64,000 nt of DNA, taken from assembly GCA_036936605.1 (NCBI GenBank), contig JAUPFV010000001.1:168788643-168852642 (forward strand). Direction: 5' to 3'. Source of the stretch: Limnanthes douglasii subsp. nivea. Taxonomy: Eukaryota > Streptophyta > Magnoliopsida > Brassicales > Limnanthaceae. The position numbers and the translations under genes were made by a program. Below, piece by piece: positions 33,475 through 44,700 of this stretch; the first letter of the stretch is position 1, and the number at the start of each line of letters is the position of its first letter. The notes beneath the pieces are model-generated. The model searched no databases. It saw only the letters and a program-made list of their open reading frames with translations, and was not told where the DNA came from.

Positions 33475-36094
33475 AGTTTGTATTTTTAAATATGGTCACC
33501 AAACCGCAATTGTTCCTTTCACGGAGTTTGAAAGCTTTCAAAGTATCCAAGCTTATGTGGAGAACACATAAGAGGAGCTTGTCACAGGTGACTACCTAAT
33601 TACCTACTCCTGCGGGGATCACAATAATTGTTTCTTTAATCACTAGAAGGATTTTGTTGGGTTGGTGTTATATCTTGATTTGGAGAGTTTAAAACGGGTT
33701 AGTTTTCTCATAGAACAACACCTCTTCGATAAGGGTTATGGTGATAAGTGTTCTGGTGAAAAAAGTTCTGGTTATAAGAGCTCTGGTGGTAAGGATTGTG
33801 GTGTAAAGCGTAAAGAGCGTAGCTTGAGTTTGGGAGAACCATCTCCTGATCAACTAGTTAGCAGGGAGAGTAGTAACGGTTTAGTTAATTCTGAGCAGAG
33901 AAGAAAACAACTTGCTACTGCTGGTTGGGCTGATGCTATTACAAGAGTGGGTCAAGCTTTTGAAGAAGGTGATGCAGGTCTGAGGTCATCTTTGTGCAAG
34001 TTTGCTTTAGAGCATGGTTTTGCTTTCAAATACCTGCACAACACAACAACCAAGATCACTGCTTATTGTGAAAATAAGTTCACAAGCGGGTGCAAATGGA
34101 GGCTTTATGCATCTATTGATTCCAGCACTGGCTTGATGACGATCAAGAAGTATGTTTCGCACCATACTTGCAGTCCTGTGTTCTCCCAGAAGCATAAGCA
34201 GCACAAGAATTTGACATCAAATTTGATTGTAGAAGAAATTCAGGATTCTCTCCGCACCTGCTATTCGTTAACAGCCAAAACCATACAATCGACTGTCAAA
34301 CAAGATTACAGTCTTGACATCTCTTACCGTTTGTCATGGAATGTTTTAAAGAAGGCTAGGAGGGGAGTTTTCGGAGATAGTTCAAGTTATTTTAGTTTAC
34401 TAAGCGGATACTTCAAACGCTTGAAGAGTCGGGATGTTACTTCAGACTGCCAGTTGGAGTTATCAGCTGGAAACCGGTTCAAGCTTGTTTTGTAGTATTT
34501 GGTTCGTCCCTTCAGGGTTTTAATTAATGCTATCCAATGTTGTTTGTCGATGGAACCCACTTATATGGAAATTATAAGGGCAACTTGCTTACTTCCTTAG
34601 CAAAGGACGACAACAACGGTTAGTTACATTTAACTAGTTAATCTGAATGTGTTATGATGTTTTTGTTTGAATTTTTTTTGCAACAGTTCGCATCCTATAG
34701 TTGCACACCATTGTTATGGAATCATGATATTTGAAAACGATTCGCATTAGAGGCTGCGAATTAAGCATTGTTGGTTAAGTGATGGCATTTCACAATAGAG
34801 GATGCAAATTAGGCGATGAAATTTTGGGCAACAGTTTGCATCCTATATATGCACACCATATATTTCAGAACAATTCACATTCGAGGCTGCAAATTAGGCA
34901 GTGTTTGAAACTGTGATTAATTCGCAGCTTATGCTTGTACACAGTTCGCAGCGTGCATTTTGAGAACAAATACCATGACAGCATGCGAACTGTGTATATT
35001 CTTTAAACGTTTGAGTATTGTTGTAGTGTTCATTTGATCTACCTTTTCCAGGACTATTCCTTGTTGCTGTTGGTATAGTTAGCATTGAAAATTGAGACAA
35101 TTGGATGTGGTTTTTTGGGTGTTTGAAACCACATTTGTTGGATCGCCAGATCATATTTATTTCAGACCGTCATTCTGGTATCGTGAATGCTGTTTCTGTC
35201 TTGTATCCAAACTGCTATCATGCGTACTGTTATTTCCATCTCATGCAGAATTTGAAAGCAAAACTGGAACAAACTAACATAGACTATAAAAAAAAGGATA
35301 ATGAGTTTCTTCCAACGTCTTGCTTATGCTGCCAGTCGAGAGCTTTTAAAAGATATACTAACAGTTTTTCTATGTGAAGATGGTGACAGAATGAGTGATT
35401 TTCTTGCAAATTTACCCCCAGAAAAGTATGCGCAGGATTACGTAAAAGGGAAGCGATACGACTCTATGGCTTCTACTGCAGCAGAATCGTTTAACAATCA
35501 GATCAAAAAATATTGCGGCCTACCGATTGTTGAGTTTATTGACTGGATTAGAGTCTTGCTTATGACTCAAGTTTCACGAAGTACGAAGAGGGTCTCAACT
35601 GGAGTACTAATTTGGTCCCCGAGTATGAGAAGAAGCTAAAGCAAAATGTTGAAATGTGCCGAACTTGGGTAGTACGTAAGTCGTCTACCGCCATGTTCGA
35701 AGTCTTTTCGAATCCTGTGGCTATTGTTCATCTGTTGGATTTCAAATATTCTTGCGGACCATGGCAACAAGAGTGTTTTCCATGTCCTCACGCTTTAGCG
35801 GCAATACAATATACCGACAAAGATCCCTTTACCGTAATAGAGCCCTTCTTTACGGTTAAGAATTACAAGAAAAGTTACTCTTTCAGCATACCAGCTATAA
35901 CGCATTTCAGGGAAGCGTCCAGCGCTAACGATCCTTTGTTTGTTGAAGTTATGCCTCCGAACATTAAGAGACGCTCCGGAAGGCCTAAGAAAAAGCGAAT
36001 CCCTTCTAAAGGAGAAATCTCAACCAAGCAGTTGAGGTGTGGCCGTTGTTCGAAATCAGGCCATAACAGGAGGACTTGTGATATTCCAGTTTAA
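33475..36094 (+). pseudogene. MuDR-type transposase of MULE 1
   Basis: The N-terminal PB1-like stretch (about 33475-33700) has in-frame stops. 33662-34495 is a 277-residue open block with a Mutator DNA-binding domain (ATAGWADAI ... FTSGCKWRLYASID ... HHTCSPVFSQKH). The catalytic domain begins with FVDGTHLYGNYKGNLL near 34545. It continues after an intron (34619-35051, GT-AG, frame-compatible) with LFLVAVGI, FISDRHSGIVNAV and the C/H-rich region. The SWIM-like zinc finger is near 35755-35800 (CGPWQQECFPCPHALA). The C-terminus ends in a basic patch (RRSGRPKKKRIPS) and a CCHC knuckle (CGRCSKSGHNRRTC). Defects: a frame change near 34490, stops near 34525 and at 35093-35095 (TGA), and frame changes near 35315 and 35580. 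The intron is also packed with TGCGAA words. Confidence 0.85.
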
Positions 36095-39000
36095 GCACAA
36101 TTCATGTTATGGACAATTCTCATTGGCCACATTTATTTGTAATACTGTTATTGTTCTGTACAACAAACTAAACATTTTTTTAAATTTTGTGTTTATAATG
36201 CTTTTATTAGAGTAAAGAAATGTTAAGTGCTTTGAGTTGCATGCAATTCGCATCCAGTATTGTGAATTGTGTACAATATGTTGATATCATGTTGCAAACA
36301 TGTATCAGGTTTCCATGCGATTTGTGTGAAATTCCATCAGGATGTGTATCATTAGTAAAATCATATCAAACAATTATCAGTATTTTTATATTGCGAATTA
36401 TGTTGAGCTATAACGTAATGCTTTTTCAAACAAATATCAGGACTCTTAATTGCATATGATTCGCATGATATGCTGCGAATTATTACCAGAACATATATCA
36501 GGACTTCTGGCTGCTTGTGTAAAGAGATATGATGCGAATGGAGAACAGTCAGAAGTCCTGATATTTGGTCACATGTTAAGCTGTGAAGCGTGCTTTCATA
36601 AAAATACTAGGACATTCAGTGGGTTGCAAATCGCATGGTATGCTGCAAATTGCATGAAAATCGGTAATATTGAAAACAAGTAATATATCAGGTTACGATC
36701 CTTCATTTGTTGAAGTTCTGCCCCCGAACGTTAAGAGACGCTCCGGAAGGCCTAAGAAAAAGCGAATCCCTTCTAGAGGAGAAATCTCAACCAAGCAGTT
36801 GAGATGTGACCGTTGTTCGAAATCAGGCCATAACAGGAGGAGTTGTGATGTTCCAATTTAAGCACAATTCGTGTTGTGGACAATTCTCGTTGGCCACATT
36901 TATTTGTAATAATGTTATTGTTCTGTACAACAAACTAAACATTTTTTACATTTTGTGTTTGTAATGCTTTTATTAGAGTAAAGAAATGTTAAGTGCTTTG
37001 AGTTGCATGCAATTCGCATCCAATATTGCGAATTGTGTACAATATGTTGATATCATGTTGCAAACATCTATCAGGTTTCCATGCGATTTGTGTGAAATTC
37101 CATCAGGATGCGTATCGTTAGTAAAATCATATCAAACAATTATCAGTATTTTTATAATACGAATTGTGTTGAGCTATAACGTAATGTTTTTTCAAACAAA
37201 TATCAGGACTCTTATTTGCATACGATTCGCATGATATGCTGCAAATTATTACCATAACATATATCAGGACTTCTGGCTGCTTGTGCAAAGAGATATGATG
37301 CGAATGGAGAACAACCAAAAGTCCTGATATTTGGTCACATGCTAAGCTGCGAAGCGTGCTTTCATAAAAATACCAGGACATTCAGTGGGTTGCAAATCGC
37401 ATGGTATGTTGCAAATTGCATGAAAATCAGTAATATTGAAAACAAGTAATATATCAGGTTACGATCCTTCGTTTGTTGAAGTTCTGCCTCTGAACGTTAA
37501 GAGACGCTCCGGGAGGCCTAAGAAAAAGCGAATCCCTTCTAAAAGAGAAATCTCAACAAAGCAGTTGAGGTGTGGCCGTTGTTTAAAATCAGGCCATAAC
37601 AGGAGGATTTGTGATGTTCCAGTTTAAGCACAATTCGTGTTGTGGACAATTCTCGTTGGCCACATTTATTTGTAATACTGTTATTGTTCTGTACAACAAA
37701 CTAAACATTTTTTACATTTTGTGTTTGTAATGCTTTTATTAGAGTAAAGAAATGTTAAGTGCTTTGAGTTGCATGCAATTCGCATCCAGTATTGCGAATT
37801 GTGTACAACATGTTGATATCATGTTGCAAACATCTATCAGGTTTCCATGTAATTTGTGTGAAATTCCATCAGGATGCGTATCGTTAGTAAAATCATATCA
37901 AACAATTATCAGTATTTTTATATTACGAATTGTGTTGAGCTATAACGTAATGCTTTTTCAAACAAATATCAGGACTCTTATTTGCATACGATTCGCATGA
38001 TATGCTGCGAATTATTACCAGAAAATATATCAGGACTTCTGGCTGCTTGTGCAAAGAGATATGATGCGAATGGAGAACAACCAGAAGTCCTGATATTTGG
38101 TCACATGCTAAGATGCAAAGCGTGCTTTCATAAAAATACCAGGACATTCAGTGGGTTGCAAATCGCATGGTATGCTGCAAATTGCATGAAAATCAGTAAT
38201 ATTGAAAACAAGTAATATATCAGGTTATGATCCTTTGTTTGTTGAAGTTCTGCCTCTGAACGTTAAGAGACGCTCCGGAAGGCCTAAGAAAAAGCGAATC
38301 CCTTCTAGAGGATAAATCTCAACAAAGCAGTTGAGGTGTGACCGTTGTTCAAAATCAGGCCATAACAGGAGGACTTGTGATGTTCCAGTTTAAGCACAAT
38401 TCGTGTTGTGGACAATTCTCGTTGGCCACATTTATTTGTAATACTGTTATTGTTCTGTACAACAAACTACACATTTTTTTACATTTTGTGTTTGTAATGC
38501 TTTTATTAGAGAAAATTAATGTTAAGTGCTTTGAGTTGCATGCAATTCGCATCCAGTATTGCAAATTGTGTACAACATGTTGATATCATGTTGCAAACAT
38601 CTATCAGGTTTCCATGCGATTTGTGTGAAATTCCATCAGGATGCGTATCGTTAGTAAAATCATATCAAACAATTATCAGTATATTTATATTACGAATTGT
38701 GTTGAAGCTATAACGTAATGCTTTTTCAAACAAATATCAGGACTCTTATTTGCATACGATTCGCATGATATGCTGCGAATTATTACCAGAACATATATCA
38801 GGACTTCTGGCTGCTTGTGCAAAGAGATATGATGCGAATGGAGAACAACAAGAAGTACTGATATTTGGTCACATGCTAAGCTGCGAAGCGTGCTTTCATA
38901 AAAATACCAGGACATTCAGTGGGTTGCAAATCGCATGGTATGCTGCAAATTGCATGAAAATCAGTAATATTGAAAACAAGTAATATATCAGGTTATGATC

Positions 39001-40528
39001 ATTCGTTTGTTGAAGTTCTGCCTCTGAACGTTAAGAGACGCTCCGGAAGGCCTAAGAAAAAGAGAATCCCTTCTAGAGGAGAAATCTCAACAAAGCAGTT
39101 GAGGTGTGGCCGTTGTTCGAAATTAGGCCATAACAGGAGGACTTGTGATGTTCCAGTTTAAGCACAATTCGTGTTGTGGACAATTCTCGCTGGCCACATT
39201 TATTTGTAATACTGTTATTGCTCTGTACAACAAACTAAACATTTTTTACATTTTGTGTTTGTAATGCTTTTATTAGAGTAAAGAAATGTTAAGTGCTTTG
39301 AGTTGCATGCAATTCGCATCCAGTATTGCGAATTGTGTACAACATGTTGATATCATGTTGCAAACATCTATCAGGTTTCCATGCGATTTGTGTGAAATTC
39401 CATCAGGATGCGTATCGTTAGTAAAATCATATCAAACAATTATCAGTATTTTTATATTACGAATTGTGTTGAGCTATAACGTAATGCTTTTTCAAACAAA
39501 TATCAGGACTCTTATTTGCATACGATTCGCATGATATGCTGCGAATTATTACCAGAACATATATCAGGACTTCTGGCTGCTTGTGCAAAGAGATATGATG
39601 CGAATGGAGAACAACCAGAAGTCCTGATATTTGGTCACATGCTAAGCTGCGAAGCGTGCTTTCATAAAAATACCAGGACATTCAGTGGGTTGCAAATCGC
39701 ATGGTATGCTGCAAATTGCATGAAAATCAGTAATATTGAAAACAAGTAATATATCAGGTTATGATCCTTCGTTTGTTGAAGTTCTGCCTCTGAACGTTAA
39801 GAGACGCTCCGGAAGGCCTAAGAAAAAGCGAATCCCTTCTAGAGGATAAATCTCAACAAAGCAGTTGAGGTGTGGCCGTTGTTCGAAATTAGGCCATAAC
39901 AGGAGGACTTGTGATGTTCCCGTTTAAGCACAATTCGTGTTGTGGACAATTCTCGTTGGTCACATTTATTTGTAATACTGTTATTGTTCTATACAACAAA
40001 CTAAACATTTTTTACATTTTGTGTTTGCAATGCTTTTATTAGAGTAAAGAAATGTTAAGTGCTTTGAGTTGCATGCAATTCGCATCCACTATAGCGAATT
40101 GTGTATAATATGTTGATATCATGTTGCAAACATCTATCAGGTTTCCATGCGATTTGTGTGAAATTCCATCAGGATGCGTATCTTTAGTAAAATCATATCA
40201 AACAATTATCAGTATTTTTATATTGCTAATTGTGTTGAGCTATAACGTAATGCTTTTTCAAACAAATACCAGGACTCTTATTTGCATACGATTCGCATGA
40301 TATGCTGCGAATTATTACCAGAACATATATCAGGACTTCTGGCTGCTTGTGTAAAGAGATATGATGCGAATGGAGAACAACCAGAAGTCCTGATATTTGG
40401 TCACATGCTAAGCTGCGAAGCGTGCTTTCATAAAAATACCAGGACATTCAGTGGGTTGCAAATCGCATGGTATGCTGCAAATTGCATGAAAATCAGTAAT
40501 ATTGAAAACAAGTAATATTTCAGGTTAC
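35930..40528. repeat. Six-unit ~767-bp tandem array duplicating the transposase zinc-knuckle exon
   Basis: Unit starts (at GATCC...TTTGTTGAAGTT) lie at 35930, 36697, 37463, 38229, 38997 and 39763. The last unit ends at 40528, where the homology breaks off. Spacing is 766-768 bp and copies look above 95% identical from unit 2 on. Each unit carries about 165 bp coding the basic patch plus CCHC knuckle, then about 600 bp noncoding with roughly nine GCGAA/TTCGC words. Unit 1 is the true transposase 3' end. Units 2-6 are preceded by an acceptor-like ATATCAG. Units 4 and 6 share the same TAA in the knuckle exon, while units 2, 3 and 5 are open. Repeated 77-82-residue open frames within the array are by-products. 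Confidence 0.93.
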
Positions 40529-40717
40529 GATGCAAATTATTTGCAAGTTGTAATTGGATGCGAATCGTATATATGATTAACAGTCTGTAAAAAAAATTGG
40601 ATTACAAAAAAGAGGATTGCAGTCTTCATGCACTAACAAATGCTTACACAGATCACTAGAACCTATTAGTGTTAGTTAGTTGCATTCTAAAAAAGCAAAA
40701 AACAAAAGCCAGCTCTA
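40529..40717. other. Spacer after the array
   Basis: Diverges from the array after GGTTACGAT. Contains one more ATGCGAATCG word and no gene. Confidence 0.4.
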
Positions 40718-41236
40718 TCAGTCATCAATAGAGGATTCTTCACCATCTTTCTCCTCTGTGTGCTGATCATCAGGCTTTTTCTCTTCCTCTTTCTCTTCCT
40801 CTTTGTTATCTATGTCCATCATGCATAAAAATTTTGTCCTTAATGGATCGGCTTCGTCTTCCCTCTTCCTTTTGTTGTTTGAAACCTCTGCCGTCTGAGG
40901 TTCCACCTCTGCTGGCTTAGGTACAGCAGCAAGCATTGGAACCTCTTCTGGCTGAGGCGCAGCAACAACCATTGGAACAACTTCCACTGGTAGAGAGTTA
41001 GCAAAGTAGTAGTCATCATATATGTTTAAATCAAAGACAAATACTGGGCTGTTTGGTGGTGCTGCTGGCATGATCAAGTCATCGCTCCAGTTAACGGTTA
41101 AAGATGACCAAGAGTCACCCAGAGAGACAAGTAAACCAGAGTATGAGTATGAGGTGGTGGTTGTGGTGGTGGAAAAAGACATGACTGTTTGAATTCGAAG
41201 AGAACAAGAAGTGTTTAAAAAAAATATAGAGTTCAT
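40718..41236 (-). CDS. Small acidic protein of unknown function carried by MULE 1
   Basis: Open for 172 residues from ATG 41236; a second ATG (MSFSTTTTTT, 41182) may be the real start. The N-terminal third is Ser/Thr-rich with aromatic residues, the middle is Pro/Val/Ala-rich (VVPMVVAAPQPEEVPMLAAV), then a likely nuclear signal (NNKRKRE) and a strongly acidic C-terminus (KEEEKEEEKK ... GEESSIDD). A minus-strand TATAAATA lies at 41272 to 41265, about 30 bp before the first ATG. I do not recognise the family. It is the only undamaged gene-like frame in the element and has its own promoter-like box, so it may be an accessory or captured gene. Confidence 0.55.
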   Translation of the reverse strand: MNSIFFLNTSCSLRIQTVMSFSTTTTTTSYSYSGLLVSLGDSWSSLTVNWSDDLIMPAAPPNSPVFVFDLNIYDDYYFANSLPVEVVPMVVAAPQPEEVPMLAAVPKPAEVEPQTAEVSNNKRKREDEADPLRTKFLCMMDIDNKEEEKEEEKKPDDQHTEEKDGEESSIDD

Positions 41237-41264
41237 TTTAAAATTAGCCTCTGGTTACTAGTGT

Positions 41265-41272
41265 TATTTATA
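41265..41272 (-). promoter_or_regulatory. TATA box for the small acidic ORF
   Basis: TATAAATA on the minus strand, 29-36 bp upstream of ATG 41236. If it is used, transcription would start at or just before that ATG, which favours the second ATG (41182) as the translation start. Confidence 0.5.
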
Positions 41273-41772
41273 GGGAAAGAAGGTAATCATTACATAGCCT
41301 TCATGTCCACTCAGTAATTAATGGGTTCTGGACCTCTGGTGATTAGATTGTTTTTTGCGTGCTCAATGCAGTAAACGTTTACCAAGGCATACGCCATAGC
41401 CTGTTCGTATTCTTGAACGATATATTCTCAATTATTTATTTTATACCAGGCTGCGAACTGTTTGTTAATGTGATATACCAGGAGTTGCTGCGAATTAAGC
41501 AGTGATAAGTAAGCATCTATCAGGTTAGGATGCGTACTGTTTGGTGATGATCCTTTTTTAAGATATACCAAGGATTGCTGCAAAATGTTTGGTAGGAATT
41601 GTTCGAATATTAACTAACCCATATATATCAGGTTAGGATGTGAACGATTTGATAAGAAATATGTCCTACATATATCTTGGAATTGCACAAGTCTGAAAAT
41701 GTAAATGTAAATGTATGCACACCAAAAAATTACAATCAATGTATTTACACCAAAAAACCATAATGTTTTACT

Positions 41773-44700
41773 ATGAATCACCCGTACTTCACGGTGTCTT
41801 TGTCATTTAAGAAGAAATCGAACATTTCTGCTCTGAAGGCAGTGACCATATCTTCAGCGTATTTTGTCTACACATATCCATGCTGGATTATATCTCTGGC
41901 GTTTTTGCAGACAAAAATACCACAGTCCAGGGTGTCTTGTTTTTGTTGTGGGATTTTTCTTTCATTTTTCACCTTCCACCCTGTCCTTGATTTAGGTAGG
42001 AATCCTTTGTTCACCAAATATTTGATCTGGTTATAATAATAAGTGTTAGGAACCAACACAAAAACTTAAACAGTTTTTACCACACAATTCGCACCGTAGG
42101 CTGCAAATTGTGTGACAACCAATCCAACATGGACATGTCAAGCAATTCGCAGTATAGGGTGCGAATTGTTTGGTATCCAATCCATTTTGTCTGCAAGTAT
42201 TTCGCAGCCTATTTTATTGAAATGTGCATCATCCAAAACGATTTGCATCCTATGGTGCGAAATGTGTTATGGATACACTGCAAAATGCAACTGATTTGCT
42301 CACATTTCGCAGCATATCTCGATCACAGTTCGCAACATGTATTGATCATGCATAATTAGAAATGTGTTTAAACGTAAGTGTATAGCTGGGAGTATTACCA
42401 GCTTTGTAAGTGTCCTTGTGGTGTGGTCTATGGCTTTCAGTTTAGGCAGAAGTGGGTTGTAGTTTGTTATCGACCTGCCGTCGACGTCAATGACGAGCAA
42501 CGTCCAATGGTTTATCTGGTCCTTTGTCTCGGTGCATATTGGAATGATTATGATGATGTTGAGGTTTTTGGGCACATTGCTAAAAGCTGCGTCCACCAAA
42601 TTTGTTACTTCCCAACCTGATTCCAATTGATGCTGCATTCAAACGAGAGTACATTACAATAAGAACATTTTCTGAAACTTTGAAATTTACCTTAGCTAAA
42701 CTTACCGTAGTCATGCCCGAAATCAGAACGGTGTCATGTTGCACTTCTTCAGCTTTATTGCATGGAACTTTGAAGTCTGCTTCTTCAAGAATCTTTCGAA
42801 TCCAAGCGTCGATAACCTAAGAAAAGAGTTGTTTATTTATGTTAAATATACAAGACATGTTTGAAACATTAAAAAGAGAATTGGTTGACAATTGGATACC
42901 TTTACGTCCAGCTCCAGTTCTAAAGTTAGTGCCATCGCATCACTCGCTTGCACTCTAATTCCATATGTAAATTTGGACTCTGGTAACTGTCATACTACTG
43001 GATCAGGGGTGTCACTCTCGTAGGCTTTAACTAACTGTATTTTATGGTATTCTCCGACATAGATACGGTCAATTACTTTTGTTTTCTTTGGCCAGCTGCT
43101 GTATCCTACTTTTAGCGGTTCCCGTTCTATTATAATTATCTCTTCCTCTTCCTCTGCCACTAGAGGCTGTGTTGGTGTCAGTAGATTAAAATTTGGCTCC
43201 TCTGTCTCTTCACTTGGCTCGAGCTTAGTAAATAACAAAAATCAAAAGTAGAAGGGTGTCAGTCATTATAATGGTAACGACCCCAAATAGTTCGCATGCT
43301 AACATGCGAACTGTTTGGTTCCAGTTGAATACATTTCAGAGTATCTACCAGGGTAGCATGCGAACTATTCGAGGTTCCACTGAATAGTTCGCATGCTACC
43401 CTGATATTCGTTTGTAACATTTAAAATAGATCCACACAATTCTCAAGCTATGATGCGAAATCATTATAAGTAGCCCTTACCACACGGTCAGTGACAACCA
43501 ATGCCGTTGACTTGTTCGGAATAGGATCTGGATCGTGTCGGTAGAGATCATTAAAGTCATCCTCCGACATGTTCTCCAAAGACCGTTGTATTATAGAATC
43601 GTAATATACATTATCAATTTCATTTAAAAATGTTTGTGAAACTTGAGTGTAAATACCATCAACAAAAGCATCGGGTAAATCTACTGTGTTATCGTTTGAC
43701 TCTGGAGCTTGGAGTTGATTTGTTACTGGTGCTACAGTTTCATGTTGGCTTAGCAATTCTGACTTTGTGCACACCACCGTTGGTCTTTGAGATGCATCTC
43801 CATATGTGGTGTTGTCTTCTAAGGATGGTATTTCCTTGCTGAGTAGTTCCATCTTCTCACAAGGATGGACATGTTCTGACTCTTGCGGTGCTATCTCTTG
43901 TGTTAGCCTTTCTCTCTTTGCCAAGTCTATTTGTTGTTGTTGTTGTTGTTCTTGCTGTCCTTGTTGTTCTTGTTGCTGTTGTTGTTGAACTTGTTTCTGT
44001 TGCTGTTGCTGTTGTTGGTGTTGTTGTTGTTGTTGGTGTTGAACTTGTTGTTGCTGCTATTGTTCGTGTTGAACTTGTTGCTGCTGTTGTTGGTGTTTTT
44101 GTTGTTATTGTTGTTATTACTGGTGTTGAACTTGTTGCTGTTGTTGTTGTTGTTGTTGTTGTCTGTCGGTCTCCTGTTTCATACAAATTCCAAAATAAAA
44201 AGGTGGAAGGGTTAAGCATACTATAATCATAGTTGCGAATGATTCGCATGCTGACCTGATATTTGTTTGGTCCATCTCAAACAAATCGCAGCTCAGCATG
44301 CACATTGTAAAATAACCAACCAACTAAAGTAATACACAATTCGCAATATACAATACGAATTTTTTAGACAGGACTACAGAACAGTACTGATATTTGTTTG
44401 ATATCATCTTATCATGTGATGCATTGTTTTGAATATGTATTCAACTGGAAACCCCCGCTGACTGTTTTAAAAAGATACACTGACTTTGTTTGAATATTTA
44501 TACAATAGTAAATATTATTATAGAAACAATTTCATCACAACAAATAAATAAGATATTTGAATCTTAGTGAACTTTTGATCCACTTACATCTTCTAGGCTG
44601 TCTGGTTTCGCCACTTCTTTCCCATAATCTTCTATCTCCTTTGCACTGTGAAGTACGAGCTGTTGGTCATTCGGAGCAGACTCGTGTCTTTCTTTCTCCG

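Noticed and set aside
36220..40515. Recurring 77-86-residue open frames within the 767-bp array
   Set aside because: They repeat because the unit repeats, lie in noncoding parts and have no domain; the variable presence of stops is what chance gives.
43888..44249. Long poly-Leu, poly-Val and poly-Thr open frames on both strands
   Set aside because: They are other registers of the CAA/CAG tract; only the Gln register joins a plausible exon.
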